NCBI GenBank assembly: GCA_003142185.1
Contig: PLOR01000106.1
Location: forward strand, 62,001 to 126,000
DNA: 64,000 nucleotides
Direction of reading: 5' to 3'
Source of the DNA: Bryobacterales bacterium
Lineage (GTDB): Bacteria > Acidobacteriota > Terriglobia > Bryobacterales > Bryobacteraceae
Shown here: positions 16,019 through 25,655 of the stretch, piece after piece
Layout: each line of letters begins with the position of its first letter
Position numbering within the stretch: the stretch's first letter is position 1
Notes under the pieces: model-generated
Database searches by the model: none
What the model was told of the DNA's origin: nothing
The model's input: only the letters and a program-made list of their open reading frames with translations
Position numbers and translations under genes: made by a program

Positions 16019-19000
16019 TCACTCCGGTGGCTTTCGCGCGGCGCTCAAGTCTGGACGGGCGGGGAGGCTTGCCAATGCATCGTCCAGCGCCGCGGTTTGA
16101 ATCGGTTTGGAAATATACGAGTCCATCCCGGCCTGCTGGCACTTTTCGCGATCTCCCTTCATGGCGTGGGCGGTCAACGCGATGATCGGGATGTGCGCTC
16201 CATTTCCCGACTCCCGGGCCCGGATGAGGCGGGTGGCTTCATATCCGTCCATCTCCGGCATCTGAATGTCCATCAGAATGCAGTCGAAGCCATCCTGGCG
16301 CCACGCCGCCAGCGCGGCGGCTCCGGTCCCGACCACGGTCACGCGATGACCGCGCTTCTCCAGGAGGGTCCGGATGAGACGCTGATTGACCGCGTTATCT
16401 TCCGCGACCAGGATGGAAAGGGGTCGGCGCAGGGACTGCTCCGCTGGCGATTGGCCACATGGGGCGATAGCGGGTTGCTCGCCCCCAGCCGGGGCTTGGC
16501 CCGGTGGGATCGGTGCGGTGATGAAGAAGGTGCTGCCCTGGCCCTCGGCGCTTTCCAGCCACATTCTTCCCCCCATCATGGCGACGAGTTTCCGGGAGAT
16601 GGCCAAACCGAGGCCGGTACCTCCAAAACGCCGGGTGACGGACCCGTCAGCCTGCCGGAAGGGCTGGAAGATGACCTCCCGTTGTGGCTCGGGGATGCCA
16701 ATGCCTGTGTCGGAGACGGCAAACTGGATCTGGCGCGGCACCTGAGCGTGATTGGAGCCAGCCGCAGCAGCGTCCTGTTCCGGAGCCAAGAATACGCGCA
16801 CTGCGATGCCGCCAGCCGCGGTGAATTTCACTGCGTTGCCTAACAGATTGAGAAGAACCTGGCGCAGCCGGTATGGGTCGCCCCGGACCCACTCCGGCAC
16901 TTCATTATCGATCTGAATCGAGGTCGCGAGGCCTTTTTCGGCGGCTAGCGACTGAACGGAACCGAGAGCCGCCTCGACGCACTTGCGAACCGAGAAATCC
17001 AACGATTCCAGTTCGAGCCGGCCCGCTTCCACACGGGAGAAGTCCAGAATATCGTTGATGACAACCAGCAGGTTCTCGGCCGACGAACGCACGGCTTCGT
17101 TGTGTTCCCGCTGGAGGCCGGTAAGCTCGCTTTCCGCCATCAGTCCGGCGAACCCCAGGATGCCGTTCAAGGGTGTCCGGATCTCATGACTCATGTTGGC
17201 CAGAAACTCGCTCTTGGCCCGGCTGGCCTGCTCCGCGGCGTGCTTGAGCAGTTCTTCCTGTTGTAACTTCTTGCTGATCACGGCGGTCTGTAACACGACC
17301 TTGTGTCGCAGTATCGCCACCCAGGACAGGACGGCGAGCAGCAAGGCCGCCATGGAGCCCAGCACGGCCAGCAGGCGGCCGGGAGTCCACCATGGCGCGG
17401 ACCGGACCACGGCGATGTCCCCCGCGCTGCGCAGAACGAGGCTGAACGACTTCGGGATGCGATAGGCGAGATTCCTTTCGGCTGCAACGGAGCAGACCCC
17501 GGTCACACGGACGATGCTGCCCCGGTCCAGCAGTGGTATCCGCCCGTGATCCAAGGTGGCGTTGAACAACTTACCGCCAACTTGGAGCATCACGTCGTTT
17601 TGGGTGGTGCTTCTGAGCTGGTCCACGACGGCGGCATCGATGCTGACCAACCTGGAATCGTAGGCGCCTTCCAAGGCTTCGTCCACGGTTATGGACGGCG
17701 GTGACGGCGCGGGTCCCCGTTCGACGAGCGCGACCCGCGCGTCCCGCATTTCCGGGCTGAAGGAGCCAGAGTGCCCGAAGCCGAGCACGTCGACCACATC
17801 GCCGGGGTGGAGATCCATGCGCGCATGGTTGACGATCTTGACGCCGGCCCCGCTATCTTCGACGTACGACGGGCCGGAGGGGCTGGCCAGAGTGACGACG
17901 CCGCGGATTCGCGTGCGGTGCCCCGGCGAATCGGCGAAGGAGAAGCGGAGGAGTTCATCAATCGGCCGCGGCCGCAGTGCGGCCGGATCCGGACCGGGCT
18001 CCAGCAGACGCACGAAATCGGGCGAGGGCACGTAGATCTGAACGCCGACGATTTGGCGCCGGGCGTTGAATATCGTTCCGCAAACACCCTGGACCTGGAC
18101 GCGGCTATCCGGCGGCGGCAGGGGGCGCGCATCTGGATTGTGGATGAGGAGCACGTACAGGTAGTCTCCCCACTGCAGCGAAACGACGTCTTCCAATGTG
18201 CTGCCGCGCTGGGTCTCGACACTTTGCACAACGCCTTCGGTCTGAACCCAGGCGCTGTCCATCCTTCCGGAGAACAGTTCATCGAAAGCGACTGGCGCCG
18301 GCGGCGGCATGGAAGATGAGGAGACGCGTTCCACCGAAGCACTGAAAATGACGGGCGCGAACTGGCCCGGCGCGGTGACGCCGGATACATCTACCAGATC
18401 GCCCGCCTGCACTTTCAACTCGCCGATACGGGGAGCGGACACGTAACTGGGACCGGTCTGATCCTGCACAAAAAACACTGCGGTTGCGGGATTAATGTAG
18501 GTCACCGTGGCCCGGACGCGAACCGGAACACGCCTGCCAGCCTCTTCCGGGCTGAGGGCGTGAACTTCGGCCACCGTGGTGATGATGTGGCCCTTATCGG
18601 CGGGATGGGCCGGGGGATTCCCCAGCGCCAGTGTGGCGTCGGTGATTTTGAGCTCGCCCCCATCGAGTTCGGCAAAGCCGGACACATCGACCACCTGTCC
18701 GATTGGCAACACTGCATTGGAGGCCTGGCAGATGCGGATGGAGCCGCTGCCATCCTCAAATCGCAGCCCCTCGCGCACGCCGTCGGATCGAATGCTGCCA
18801 TGAAGGTGGAGCACGCGCTCGGTCAGCGAATTCCCAGGCAAAGCAGCCACCTCGCGAATGGTTTGAACGGGAATGCCTTGGGGAGCCGGCGCGAGGACTT
18901 CGACGTCCGTGGCGCTAGGGATCAACACCCGCACGCGGGCCATGCGGCCGTAGATGTCACGGCTCAGATTCGCCACGGCGCGGACGCGGATGCGGGAGCC

Positions 19001-19576
19001 GACTGCGCCGTTGAGATCCGGCAGATCCGTTGAGCCGATGTAAGCCTCGAACACCATTGCGCCGGAGCCCATTCTAATGACGGAGTTGCCCGCGCGGTCC
19101 TGGTGCCAGAAGCGAAGAACGCCTTCCACGCTTACATAGCGGAAGCCGGCGCGACCCGCGACGAGGTCCGCGACCTGGATGGAGAGCGCGTGCGGTTCGT
19201 GGACACCCTCCAAGAGCCTGACTTCGCTGGCGACAACCGTGGGCGCGGCCCCCCCCTCAGTCACTTCGCCGACCACCTCCACCACGTTGCCCGGCCTGGG
19301 GTCAAGGTGGAGGAAGGGAAGAGCCACACGGGCGGCGCCGGTATCGTCTTCCAGGAACATCAGATTGGTGGTGGGATCCGAGAGGGTGACCCAGCCTTTC
19401 AGGTGCACCGGCAGGCGGTGGCCGGAGACCTGAAGGGGCAACGCCGCGACCTGCGAAATGCGATCGAACGGCGCCCCGACGTGGCGGCCGATGCAGGAGC
19501 CGGCGGCGAGCACGGCAACCGCGACAAAACCGGCGTAGAAGCACTTTGTTCGTTCCGACATGAGCCGATCGGTCAC
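16019..19576 (-). CDS. Membrane hybrid histidine kinase with OB-like repeats and receiver
   Basis: A 1185-residue protein. An N-terminal hydrophobic segment (about 12-28) exports about 670 residues made of repeated OB-fold-like units; phrases such as GNVVEVVGEV, GQVVDVSGFAEL, GDLVDVSGVTA and GDVVDVLGFG mark at least five copies. A membrane helix at about 705-725 (LLAVLGSMAALLLAVL) leads to the HisKA box with H797 (NMSHEIRTPLNGILG), the ATPase domain (NLLGNAVKF, DTGIGIP, GGTGLGLAISRKL) and a receiver (ILVAEDNAVNQRL, ILMDIQMPEMDG, K in YISKP). The GTG at 19576 overlaps the stop of the PEP-CTERM-like gene (GTGA); an ATG at 19561 is the alternative. It is coupled to that exported protein, which may be its ligand or target. 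Confidence 0.9.
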   Translation of the reverse strand: MTDRLMSERTKCFYAGFVAVAVLAAGSCIGRHVGAPFDRISQVAALPLQVSGHRLPVHLKGWVTLSDPTTNLMFLEDDTGAARVALPFLHLDPRPGNVVEVVGEVTEGGAAPTVVASEVRLLEGVHEPHALSIQVADLVAGRAGFRYVSVEGVLRFWHQDRAGNSVIRMGSGAMVFEAYIGSTDLPDLNGAVGSRIRVRAVANLSRDIYGRMARVRVLIPSATDVEVLAPAPQGIPVQTIREVAALPGNSLTERVLHLHGSIRSDGVREGLRFEDGSGSIRICQASNAVLPIGQVVDVSGFAELDGGELKITDATLALGNPPAHPADKGHIITTVAEVHALSPEEAGRRVPVRVRATVTYINPATAVFFVQDQTGPSYVSAPRIGELKVQAGDLVDVSGVTAPGQFAPVIFSASVERVSSSSMPPPAPVAFDELFSGRMDSAWVQTEGVVQSVETQRGSTLEDVVSLQWGDYLYVLLIHNPDARPLPPPDSRVQVQGVCGTIFNARRQIVGVQIYVPSPDFVRLLEPGPDPAALRPRPIDELLRFSFADSPGHRTRIRGVVTLASPSGPSYVEDSGAGVKIVNHARMDLHPGDVVDVLGFGHSGSFSPEMRDARVALVERGPAPSPPSITVDEALEGAYDSRLVSIDAAVVDQLRSTTQNDVMLQVGGKLFNATLDHGRIPLLDRGSIVRVTGVCSVAAERNLAYRIPKSFSLVLRSAGDIAVVRSAPWWTPGRLLAVLGSMAALLLAVLSWVAILRHKVVLQTAVISKKLQQEELLKHAAEQASRAKSEFLANMSHEIRTPLNGILGFAGLMAESELTGLQREHNEAVRSSAENLLVVINDILDFSRVEAGRLELESLDFSVRKCVEAALGSVQSLAAEKGLATSIQIDNEVPEWVRGDPYRLRQVLLNLLGNAVKFTAAGGIAVRVFLAPEQDAAAAGSNHAQVPRQIQFAVSDTGIGIPEPQREVIFQPFRQADGSVTRRFGGTGLGLAISRKLVAMMGGRMWLESAEGQGSTFFITAPIPPGQAPAGGEQPAIAPCGQSPAEQSLRRPLSILVAEDNAVNQRLIRTLLEKRGHRVTVVGTGAAALAAWRQDGFDCILMDIQMPEMDGYEATRLIRARESGNGAHIPIIALTAHAMKGDREKCQQAGMDSYISKPIQTAALDDALASLPARPDLSAARKPPE

Positions 19577-20316
19577 TCATGCCACTTATCGACGGCATTG
19601 GCTGGCGACTTTAGGTTGCGGGGGTGAGAGCAACCAGCGCCAAGCCGCTTGCGGAAGGCTCCGAGGCACACCAGCAGCGTTCCTTCCAACAGGTAAGTTG
19701 CCGGTTCCGGGGTGGTCTGGACCTGATACTGGAGGAACTCCTGGTTGCCCGCGGAGTTGGTCATCGGGTCGGGCGTGTAGACCGCCGTGGTGGCGTAAAC
19801 GGTGCTGAGCCAGCCCGCGCTCGATGTCACCGCCGAAACTGCATTGGCCTGCAAAGCCTGCTGGCTGCTGTTGAGCACCATGGACGAATCGAACAGGTTC
19901 CAGATGGTGTATTGGTAGTCGGTCACGTTCTCGGGAGAGGCCTGGGGTCCCAGCGAATAGAGATCATAGTCGAGTACGGCGGCTTCGTCATACAGGGTTT
20001 GCGCATTCGCCACGCCGCCAAAGTGCAAGCTGCCCGGATTGCCGGAGCTGGCCAGCGTGGAATAGTCGAAGGCAAGGGGTCCGCTCGGAACGTATGTCTC
20101 ATCGACGTAATCGTCGCAGATCAGCCATTGGCTGGGGATTCCGTTCACGGCGGCAGTGACATACCCATTGTAAGTAGCGCCCGCCGAGCCATAGTCGTCA
20201 TTCAGGTCGGTGTAGGGCAAAGCCGTGAACGTGACCGCGGCGGTGGTGGAGGCGAAGGCGGCGGCAGTGAAGCCGATCGCGGCCCCAAACAACATGAGGG
20301 AAACGCTGTTTTTCAT
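19573..20316 (-). CDS. Exported PEP-CTERM-like protein with extended tail
   Basis: A 247-residue protein: signal peptide MKNSVSLMLFGAAIGFTAAAFA, a serine/tyrosine-rich exported domain, and a C-terminal sorting signal with the PEP motif (TTPEPATYLLEGTLLVC) plus RKR. In the family the protein ends within a few residues of the basic cluster; here another 22 residues (starting LGAGCSHPRN) follow and run into the start of the kinase gene. Either the sorting helix tolerates the tail or the original stop was lost. A hairpin lies just before the ATG. Expected fate is exosortase-dependent sorting to the surface or exopolysaccharide; no exosortase is in the window. Confidence 0.8.
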   Translation of the reverse strand: MKNSVSLMLFGAAIGFTAAAFASTTAAVTFTALPYTDLNDDYGSAGATYNGYVTAAVNGIPSQWLICDDYVDETYVPSGPLAFDYSTLASSGNPGSLHFGGVANAQTLYDEAAVLDYDLYSLGPQASPENVTDYQYTIWNLFDSSMVLNSSQQALQANAVSAVTSSAGWLSTVYATTAVYTPDPMTNSAGNQEFLQYQVQTTPEPATYLLEGTLLVCLGAFRKRLGAGCSHPRNLKSPANAVDKWHE

Positions 20317-20326
20317 CGCAATTGGA

Positions 20327-20355
20327 CTATCGGCGGCGCGACGCGGTGCCGATAG
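20327..20355 (-). promoter_or_regulatory. Hairpin in the leader of the PEP-CTERM-like gene
   Basis: Perfect eight-base arms (ctatcggc / gccgatag) with a 13-base loop end only ten bases before the ATG at 20316, where a ribosome site would be. It could modulate initiation. I compared the leader with the c-di-GMP (GEMM) consensus and saw no match. Confidence 0.35.
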
Positions 20356-20506
20356 TTACATTCGTACGGCTCAGATCTTAGAACGGTCGGACCTCAATCT
20401 GGGTTTTAGCCCCAGCTACGTGGCAAGGAGGTGCGCAAGATTCCTGAACCGCGCGGCCAGTTATGAGCGTTTACCGCCGGCGCCGATTCCGCTGTAGATT
20501 AAGACT

Positions 20507-21904
20507 ATGGGTATGCGAGCGGCAGGGATGCTGGCCGCGCTGGGTTGGGTCTCGGGTTGGTGCGCGCCAGCGCCGCAGGCTTGGGTTCCGATGCGCTGGC
20601 CGTGGCAGGACGCGCGGTCGCTCGAACTGCTGGCCGGCACGCCCATCAATTGTCTCCTGCTGGAAGGCTATGCACCGGAGCTGGTTGCCGCCGCGGAAAA
20701 GCGCGGCCTGGTAACGCTGGCGCGGATCGCGCCGGGCGGCGACACGGTGGCGGTGGCGCGCGCGGCGCTCGCCCGCGGCGTGAGCGGAATCGTGCTGGAA
20801 GGCTCGTTCGCGGAAGGAACCGCAGCCGCGGTGAGGGCGGAGGCCGGATCGAGGCCGGTGGTCGAGATCACGGCGCGCAACCGCCTGGCGCTGGGGTCGG
20901 CAGCGGCGGTGCTGGGCACGTGGCAGGGCGTTTGGCCGGGCATTCCGGCGGAGGATCGCGGCAGCAGCAGAATGGCGGGTCCCAGCGGCTCGGCTTGGAT
21001 CGACACGAACACCGGCTTCATCCGCGCGGTGCGTGCGTGGGGCGACGCCGCGGTGTGGCTCGCCAACACACCGCCGGCGGGCGAGGTGGTCACTACCGTT
21101 CGCTACCTGCAGGCGATCGCGGACGCCGCCATTTCGGGTGGGCGCTGGGTGGTGGCGCTGGACCGCGGCTTCGCCGGGCGGCTGGCCGCCGGGGACGAAA
21201 ACGCGCGGGTGAGTTGGCAGCGTATGGGCGGCCTGCTGGCTTATTTTGAGCGCCATCCGGAATGGCGGGCGATGCGCGAAGCGGGCAAGCTGGCCCTGGT
21301 GCAGGACCCGGCGAAAGGCGGCCTGCTTTCGGGCGGCATCCTCGACATGATCGCGGTGAAGCACACGCCGGTAACGCCGGTGCCGCCGCAGCGGTTGACG
21401 CCCGAATCGCTGGCCGGCAGTACCCTGGCGGTGGATGTGGACGCCGGCGCGCTGACGGCCCCCGAAGAAGCGGTGCTGCGCGACTTCGCGCATTCCGGCG
21501 GCACGGTGTTGACCAGCCCCGCCGGATTCAAGGACGAGCGGCCGCCGGGCGACAGCATCACCCTCAGCAAGGCCGAGTTGGACCGGTTCAACGACATCTG
21601 GCGCGACGTGAATTCGCTGGTGGGCCGGCAGAACCTGGGCGTCCGCCTGTTCAACGTGTCCACCATGCTGTCGAACGCGCTGGTTTCGGCCGATGGCAAG
21701 ACCGAGATCGTTCACCTGTTGAACTATTCCGATTACCCGGTCGAAAACGTAACCGTGCAATTCCTCGGCGGCTACCGCCGCGCCACGCTGCTGACACCCG
21801 ATGGCGCCGAGAAGAGCCTGCAAGTCTATGCGACCGACGAAGGCTCCGGCGTGGACATAGACAAGGTGGCGGTGTGTGCCACTCTCAGACTGGAGTTGTT
21901 TTGA
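20507..21904 (+). CDS. Secreted hypothetical protein, possibly glycosidase-like
   Basis: A 465-residue protein with a signal peptide (MGMRAAGMLAALGWVSGWCA). Alternating helix/strand periodicity in residues about 30-330 (LARIAPGGDTVAVARAALAR, VSGIVLEGSF) suggests a TIM barrel; the last 100 residues (IVHLLNYSDYPVENVTVQF) resemble a beta-sandwich such as the tail of some glycosidases. I cannot point to catalytic acids, so this is a fold guess and not a function. It starts a rightward group with a 68-residue protein and a DUF362 protein. Codon use is strongly GC-biased like the core genes. Confidence 0.65.
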   Translation: MGMRAAGMLAALGWVSGWCAPAPQAWVPMRWPWQDARSLELLAGTPINCLLLEGYAPELVAAAEKRGLVTLARIAPGGDTVAVARAALARGVSGIVLEGSFAEGTAAAVRAEAGSRPVVEITARNRLALGSAAAVLGTWQGVWPGIPAEDRGSSRMAGPSGSAWIDTNTGFIRAVRAWGDAAVWLANTPPAGEVVTTVRYLQAIADAAISGGRWVVALDRGFAGRLAAGDENARVSWQRMGGLLAYFERHPEWRAMREAGKLALVQDPAKGGLLSGGILDMIAVKHTPVTPVPPQRLTPESLAGSTLAVDVDAGALTAPEEAVLRDFAHSGGTVLTSPAGFKDERPPGDSITLSKAELDRFNDIWRDVNSLVGRQNLGVRLFNVSTMLSNALVSADGKTEIVHLLNYSDYPVENVTVQFLGGYRRATLLTPDGAEKSLQVYATDEGSGVDIDKVAVCATLRLELF

Positions 21905-21942
21905 ACGCATCCAGTCCTTCGGCTCGAAGGAGCATGCGATTT

Positions 21943-22149
21943 ATGATTCAAGCCGTCTACAAAGGCCGCGAAATCGAGATGGAGCTTCATCAACTGACGC
22001 ACGGGTACTGGAAGTGCGATTACACCGTAATCCGGCATCCCGATCGGGCCGAAACGATTCATCACGGAGACGAAGAGTTCCCGACCATGGATCTTGCCAG
22101 TGAGTTCGCCTTGCGGGAAGCTCGCCGCGCAATCGATCACGCCAGGTAG
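21943..22149 (+). CDS. Small hypothetical protein
   Basis: A 68-residue acidic/basic mixed protein (MIQAVYKGREIEMELHQL) with the look of a small beta-sheet domain, then a helix rich in A/R/E. AAGGAG at 21927-21932 lies ten bases before ATG 21943; the ATG at 21934 is only one base from it and is rejected. It lies between the secreted protein and the DUF362 gene with short gaps, so it may be co-transcribed. No family recognised. Confidence 0.6.
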   Translation: MIQAVYKGREIEMELHQLTHGYWKCDYTVIRHPDRAETIHHGDEEFPTMDLASEFALREARRAIDHAR

Positions 22150-22178
22150 CCCATGATCACCCGGAGAGGTTATCGCTC

Positions 22179-23318
22179 ATGATTACTCGCAGAGAATGGA
22201 TCGCTACGATGTGTGCGGCGCCGGGCGCGGCGTTGCTGGTGCGGAGCTCCGTCGCGTCTGCGGCGCCGGCATCGCCGGTTGCGATCGCCCGCTGCGTTTC
22301 TTACGACGAGGACGTGACTGCCCGCCTGGCCCCCATGTTCGACCAGTTGGGCGGCCTGGAGCGGTTGGTCCGCGCGAAGACGGTGACCATCAAAGTCAAC
22401 ATGACGGGCAGTCCGGGGATGCGCGTGCGCGGCAAAGCTCCCGCGCTGACGCACTACACGCACCCGAAAGTGCTGGGCGCCACGGCGTACCTGATGGGCC
22501 GGGCGGGCGCGCGGCGCATCAGGTTCGTCGAAAGCGCCTGGGCTTCGGCCGGGCCACTGGAAGAGATGATGCTCGACGCGGGATGGAATGTGCGCCAGTT
22601 GGCTGCCGCGGCTCCGGTGGTGGAATTCGAGAACATCAACGCGCTGGGCAAGCACAAGCAATACGCGCGCTTCCCCGTGCCGGGCAACGCTTACATGTAC
22701 CCAGCCTACGATTTGAACCAGGCACTCGAACAGACCGATGTCCTGGTGAGCGTGGCCAAGCTGAAGAACCATGCGACGTGCGGGGTCACGCTCTCGCTCA
22801 AGAACTGTTTCGGCAATCTGCCGGCCTCCATCTATGGCGACGACGCGGGCCGGGACGAACCCAATGAAAAGCCCGCCAGCGGGCGCGATCTGGTGGGTCA
22901 CCAGGGCACCCGGCAGCCGTCGAAATCGGCGCCGCAGGAACTTCATTTCGGCGCCAGCCATGACCCTGGCTACCGCGTGCCGCGCATCGTGGCGGATCTG
23001 GCGGCGGCGCGTCCCATCGATCTGGCGGTGATCGACGGGGTGGAGAGCGTCGCCGGTGGCGAAGGCCCGTGGATCGGCAATCTCAGACTCGTCCAGCCGG
23101 GAGTCCTGCTCGCCGGGCTGAATCCGGTTTCGACCGATGCCGTTGCCGCCGCCGTGATGGGCTACAACCCGCGCGCCATGCGCGGCGCCGCACCCTTCCG
23201 CGCCTGCGACAATATGCTGCTGCTGGCCGAAGCCCACGGCGCAGGCTCGGCCGACCTGAGCCGCATCGATGTGCGCGGCCTCGCGATAGCGCAGGCGCTG
23301 TACCGGTATGAGCGTTAG
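22179..23318 (+). CDS. Tat-exported DUF362 protein
   Basis: A 379-residue protein beginning with a Tat leader (ITRREWIATMCAAPGAALL). The DUF362 core is visible: VTIKVNMTGSPG (about 68-79), TDVLVSVAKLKNHATCGVT (about 188-206), SLKNCFGNLP, and IDGVESVAGGEGPW followed by NPVSTDAVAAAVMGYNP. Family members are cytoplasmic or exported, often with Fe-S clusters; this one has no ferredoxin cysteines, so it is the cluster-free form. Reaction unknown. Start chosen from GGAGAGG upstream of ATG 22179. It converges with the beta-propeller gene, separated by about 100 bases that include an eight-base C run. Confidence 0.85.
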   Translation: MITRREWIATMCAAPGAALLVRSSVASAAPASPVAIARCVSYDEDVTARLAPMFDQLGGLERLVRAKTVTIKVNMTGSPGMRVRGKAPALTHYTHPKVLGATAYLMGRAGARRIRFVESAWASAGPLEEMMLDAGWNVRQLAAAAPVVEFENINALGKHKQYARFPVPGNAYMYPAYDLNQALEQTDVLVSVAKLKNHATCGVTLSLKNCFGNLPASIYGDDAGRDEPNEKPASGRDLVGHQGTRQPSKSAPQELHFGASHDPGYRVPRIVADLAAARPIDLAVIDGVESVAGGEGPWIGNLRLVQPGVLLAGLNPVSTDAVAAAVMGYNPRAMRGAAPFRACDNMLLLAEAHGAGSADLSRIDVRGLAIAQALYRYER

Positions 23319-23423
23319 TTTCGCCGGCATCGGGCGCCACGCCCGGCCTCATCTGAACGCGTGTTTCGCCGGGAATCTTGCGGTTTACCTCCCCGCGAGG
23401 CACCCTACCCCCCCCGGAACTCT

Positions 23424-24479
23424 TTAGCGTCCATAAATCAACAGGTGGAATGTCCCCGGCTTGGCTTTGGGCCGCGGATTCCCTTTCTGCGCAATGGCAG
23501 CGGGAGGCGGATCAAAATCCGCGGTATCCACCATGAGATTGTGCGTCTCCGGATCGAGCGCCATCGTCTTAGCGCCGAACTCGGTCTGCACGGTCTCGAC
23601 TTCGCTGAGTTTGTCCGGAGAGTCTTCGTGGAATACGTGGATCGTGCCCTCGCCTGTCGAACTGGCCACCAGCCGGGTTTCCGGGTCGTAGACGTTCGCA
23701 TCCACACGGGCGCCGATTGGGAAAGGGTGGCCAATGATGTTGCCATTGTCCGCATTCATGACCACCAGAAGTTGCGGGTTGCGGCCTGCGATGAAAAGCC
23801 GCCGGTGTTCCCGATCCATCGCGATGGCAACGGGCTGTCCGGCCGGCGCGACCGGCCGCCGCGCCGTAATTTTGAGTGCGCGGGAGTCAATCCCGATTAC
23901 CTCATTCTTATCCTCGAGATTGTCGTAGATCATCCCCTTACCATCGGCGACCGCTTGCTCGGGAGCGCCACCCAACGGAAGAGTCGCCACCACCGTCTCG
24001 TTCGCGGGATCGATCACCGTACAGGTGTTGGGTTCGCCATTGAAAACGAATATCCGCTTCGAGGCTGGATCGTAAACAATGGAATCCGCGTCCCGATCGG
24101 CTTTTACCCGACCCACCGTCTTTAGCGTTTTCAGATCGAAAATAACGGCCTGACCCGCGTCGCCATCGCTGATGAATCCGTGGCCAAGTTCCGGAACCAG
24201 GGCGACTCCGTGGTCACGCTTTAAGCCGGTAATATTGCCTACCACGGCCCCGCTATCGGCATCGACCACCTTGACCTCCGTGCCATGCGAGAGGTAAGCG
24301 CGCCGTGCCGCCGCATCGACGGTAATGTAGTCGAAATACTCGCCGCCGCCCTCTGCTGCGCCAAAAGGAACTTTCTTTAGCAAATGGTAACCGCCCGGCG
24401 CTTGAGACCCGAAAACGTAACCGGCCGCCAACAGAAGGCAGGAGCCAACCGCCCAGGAAACGAGACTGGAACTCTTCAT
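23424..24479 (-). CDS. Exported YncE-like seven-bladed beta-propeller
   Basis: A 351-residue protein with signal peptide MKSSSLVSWAVGSCLLLAAG. The rest is a repeat of about 45 residues with the YVTN-type pattern: YITVDAAARRAYLSHGTEV, VALVPELGHGFISDG, SIVYDPASKRIFVFNGE, AIAMDREHRRLFIAGR. Such propellers are surface or periplasmic binding proteins with no enzymatic residues. ATG 24479 has GGAGG seven bases upstream; the earlier methionine adds residues without a leader. It starts 48 bases after the phosphoesterase stop on the same strand, so both are probably one transcript under the 11-bp direct-repeat site at 25656-25677. Confidence 0.85.
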   Translation of the reverse strand: MKSSSLVSWAVGSCLLLAAGYVFGSQAPGGYHLLKKVPFGAAEGGGEYFDYITVDAAARRAYLSHGTEVKVVDADSGAVVGNITGLKRDHGVALVPELGHGFISDGDAGQAVIFDLKTLKTVGRVKADRDADSIVYDPASKRIFVFNGEPNTCTVIDPANETVVATLPLGGAPEQAVADGKGMIYDNLEDKNEVIGIDSRALKITARRPVAPAGQPVAIAMDREHRRLFIAGRNPQLLVVMNADNGNIIGHPFPIGARVDANVYDPETRLVASSTGEGTIHVFHEDSPDKLSEVETVQTEFGAKTMALDPETHNLMVDTADFDPPPAAIAQKGNPRPKAKPGTFHLLIYGR

Positions 24480-24527
24480 AGAAACCTCCGCCCATGACAA
24501 TCTAAGCACGATGTGTATCCACCCTCC

Positions 24528-25625
24528 TCAATGCGCGGCCGCGGCCGATTCCCTCGATCCGCCTTCCAGCTCGAACTCATCGATCGTCGTTCCGTCCGGT
24601 GTTATGGCCTCGACGTTCGCCTTCTTTCCATCCACCCGTACCCGCACGAAATTCTCGGTGCTGGCCACCTTCTGCGTGATGCCCTCGGGCGGCTTGTCCA
24701 CATCATAAAGCGGAGCTCCGCCACCGCCGGTGATGACATAGTGAATACCGTTCTTGAGATAGTGCTGGTAATTGTGATCGTGCCCAAAAAACGCCGCCGT
24801 CACGTGGTATTGCTCCAGCAGCGGCGTCAGCGCAATCATGTGCGGATTGTCGCCCTGCCGGTTGGACACGGCTGTCATCGGCGGGTGATGTCCGGCCACG
24901 AAGCGGAATGCCGCCTTCTGGTTCTTCTCAAGATCGCTGGCCAGCCAATCGGTCTGTTCCTTCCAATACGTCTGCCGCGCCAACTCACTCGGGGCGGCGT
25001 TGCCCAGGTCGGTGTCCAGAATCGCAAAATGCGCGTTGCCCCAGTTGAAGGAATAATACGGCGCGGCTTGCATGAAATCGCTGTAGTTGTGCGAGTGCCG
25101 TTCGTGGTTGCCGAGCGCCGGGTAATAGGCAACTTGGCGCAGCAAATCGCGTTCAATCTCGAAGAAAATCGGCCATAGCGCTGGGTCGCCGCCGTCGTTC
25201 ACCAAGTCGCCCGTCTGCACCGCGAAGTCCGGATGGCAGTGCTCCAGCAGCGCCGCGATCACCTTGCGGTGCACGTCGTGCCGCGTCCGCGTGTCGCCAT
25301 AAACCACGAACTCGAATTGCCCTTCTCCGGCGGGGGGTGTCTTGAACGAGCCTTTTAGGTCCGGCCTGCCCGGCACTTCATACTGGTACCTATTCCCCGC
25401 TTTGAGACCGGTGAACCGCGCCGATTCCGAATGCAGCAGGGGCGCATTGTGAACTTCGGAACCGTCCGCCGTTTTCATCACGGCTTCGTCCGATTGCACG
25501 ATCCAAACCACGGTTGCGGTTCGCGCAGTGACATTCACCACCAACGGGCCGCCGACCACCTTGTCCGCCGCCATGAGCGGCGTGAGACCGGCTAGAAGCA
25601 GAAGCGAAACGAGTGTGTTTCTCAT
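24528..25625 (-). CDS. Secreted metallophosphoesterase (calcineurin-like)
   Basis: A 365-residue protein: signal peptide, fibronectin-like domain (about 25-100), and a calcineurin-like catalytic domain with all metal ligands visible: YGDTRTRHDVH, QTGDLVNDGGD, LGNHERH, AGHHPP and FGHDHNYQ. It should hydrolyse phosphomonoesters or diesters outside the cytoplasm using two metals. ATG 25625 is preferred (leader MRNTLVSLLLLAGLTPLMAA); an in-frame ATG at 25637 adds four residues. It is followed by the beta-propeller gene. The direct-repeat motif 30 bases upstream is shared with a broken TonB receptor gene, which argues for a common regulator, perhaps phosphate starvation. Confidence 0.9.
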   Translation of the reverse strand: MRNTLVSLLLLAGLTPLMAADKVVGGPLVVNVTARTATVVWIVQSDEAVMKTADGSEVHNAPLLHSESARFTGLKAGNRYQYEVPGRPDLKGSFKTPPAGEGQFEFVVYGDTRTRHDVHRKVIAALLEHCHPDFAVQTGDLVNDGGDPALWPIFFEIERDLLRQVAYYPALGNHERHSHNYSDFMQAAPYYSFNWGNAHFAILDTDLGNAAPSELARQTYWKEQTDWLASDLEKNQKAAFRFVAGHHPPMTAVSNRQGDNPHMIALTPLLEQYHVTAAFFGHDHNYQHYLKNGIHYVITGGGGAPLYDVDKPPEGITQKVASTENFVRVRVDGKKANVEAITPDGTTIDEFELEGGSRESAAAAH

Positions 25626-25655
25626 AAAGAGCACCATCCCGATTAGATCACTAAC

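Noticed and set aside
20317-20506. c-di-GMP (GEMM) riboswitch before the PEP-CTERM-like gene
   Set aside because: Only a simple hairpin is present; the conserved GEMM blocks are not.
20471-21910. 479-codon leftward frame over the secreted protein
   Set aside because: Arginine/histidine-rich antisense of a normal coding frame.
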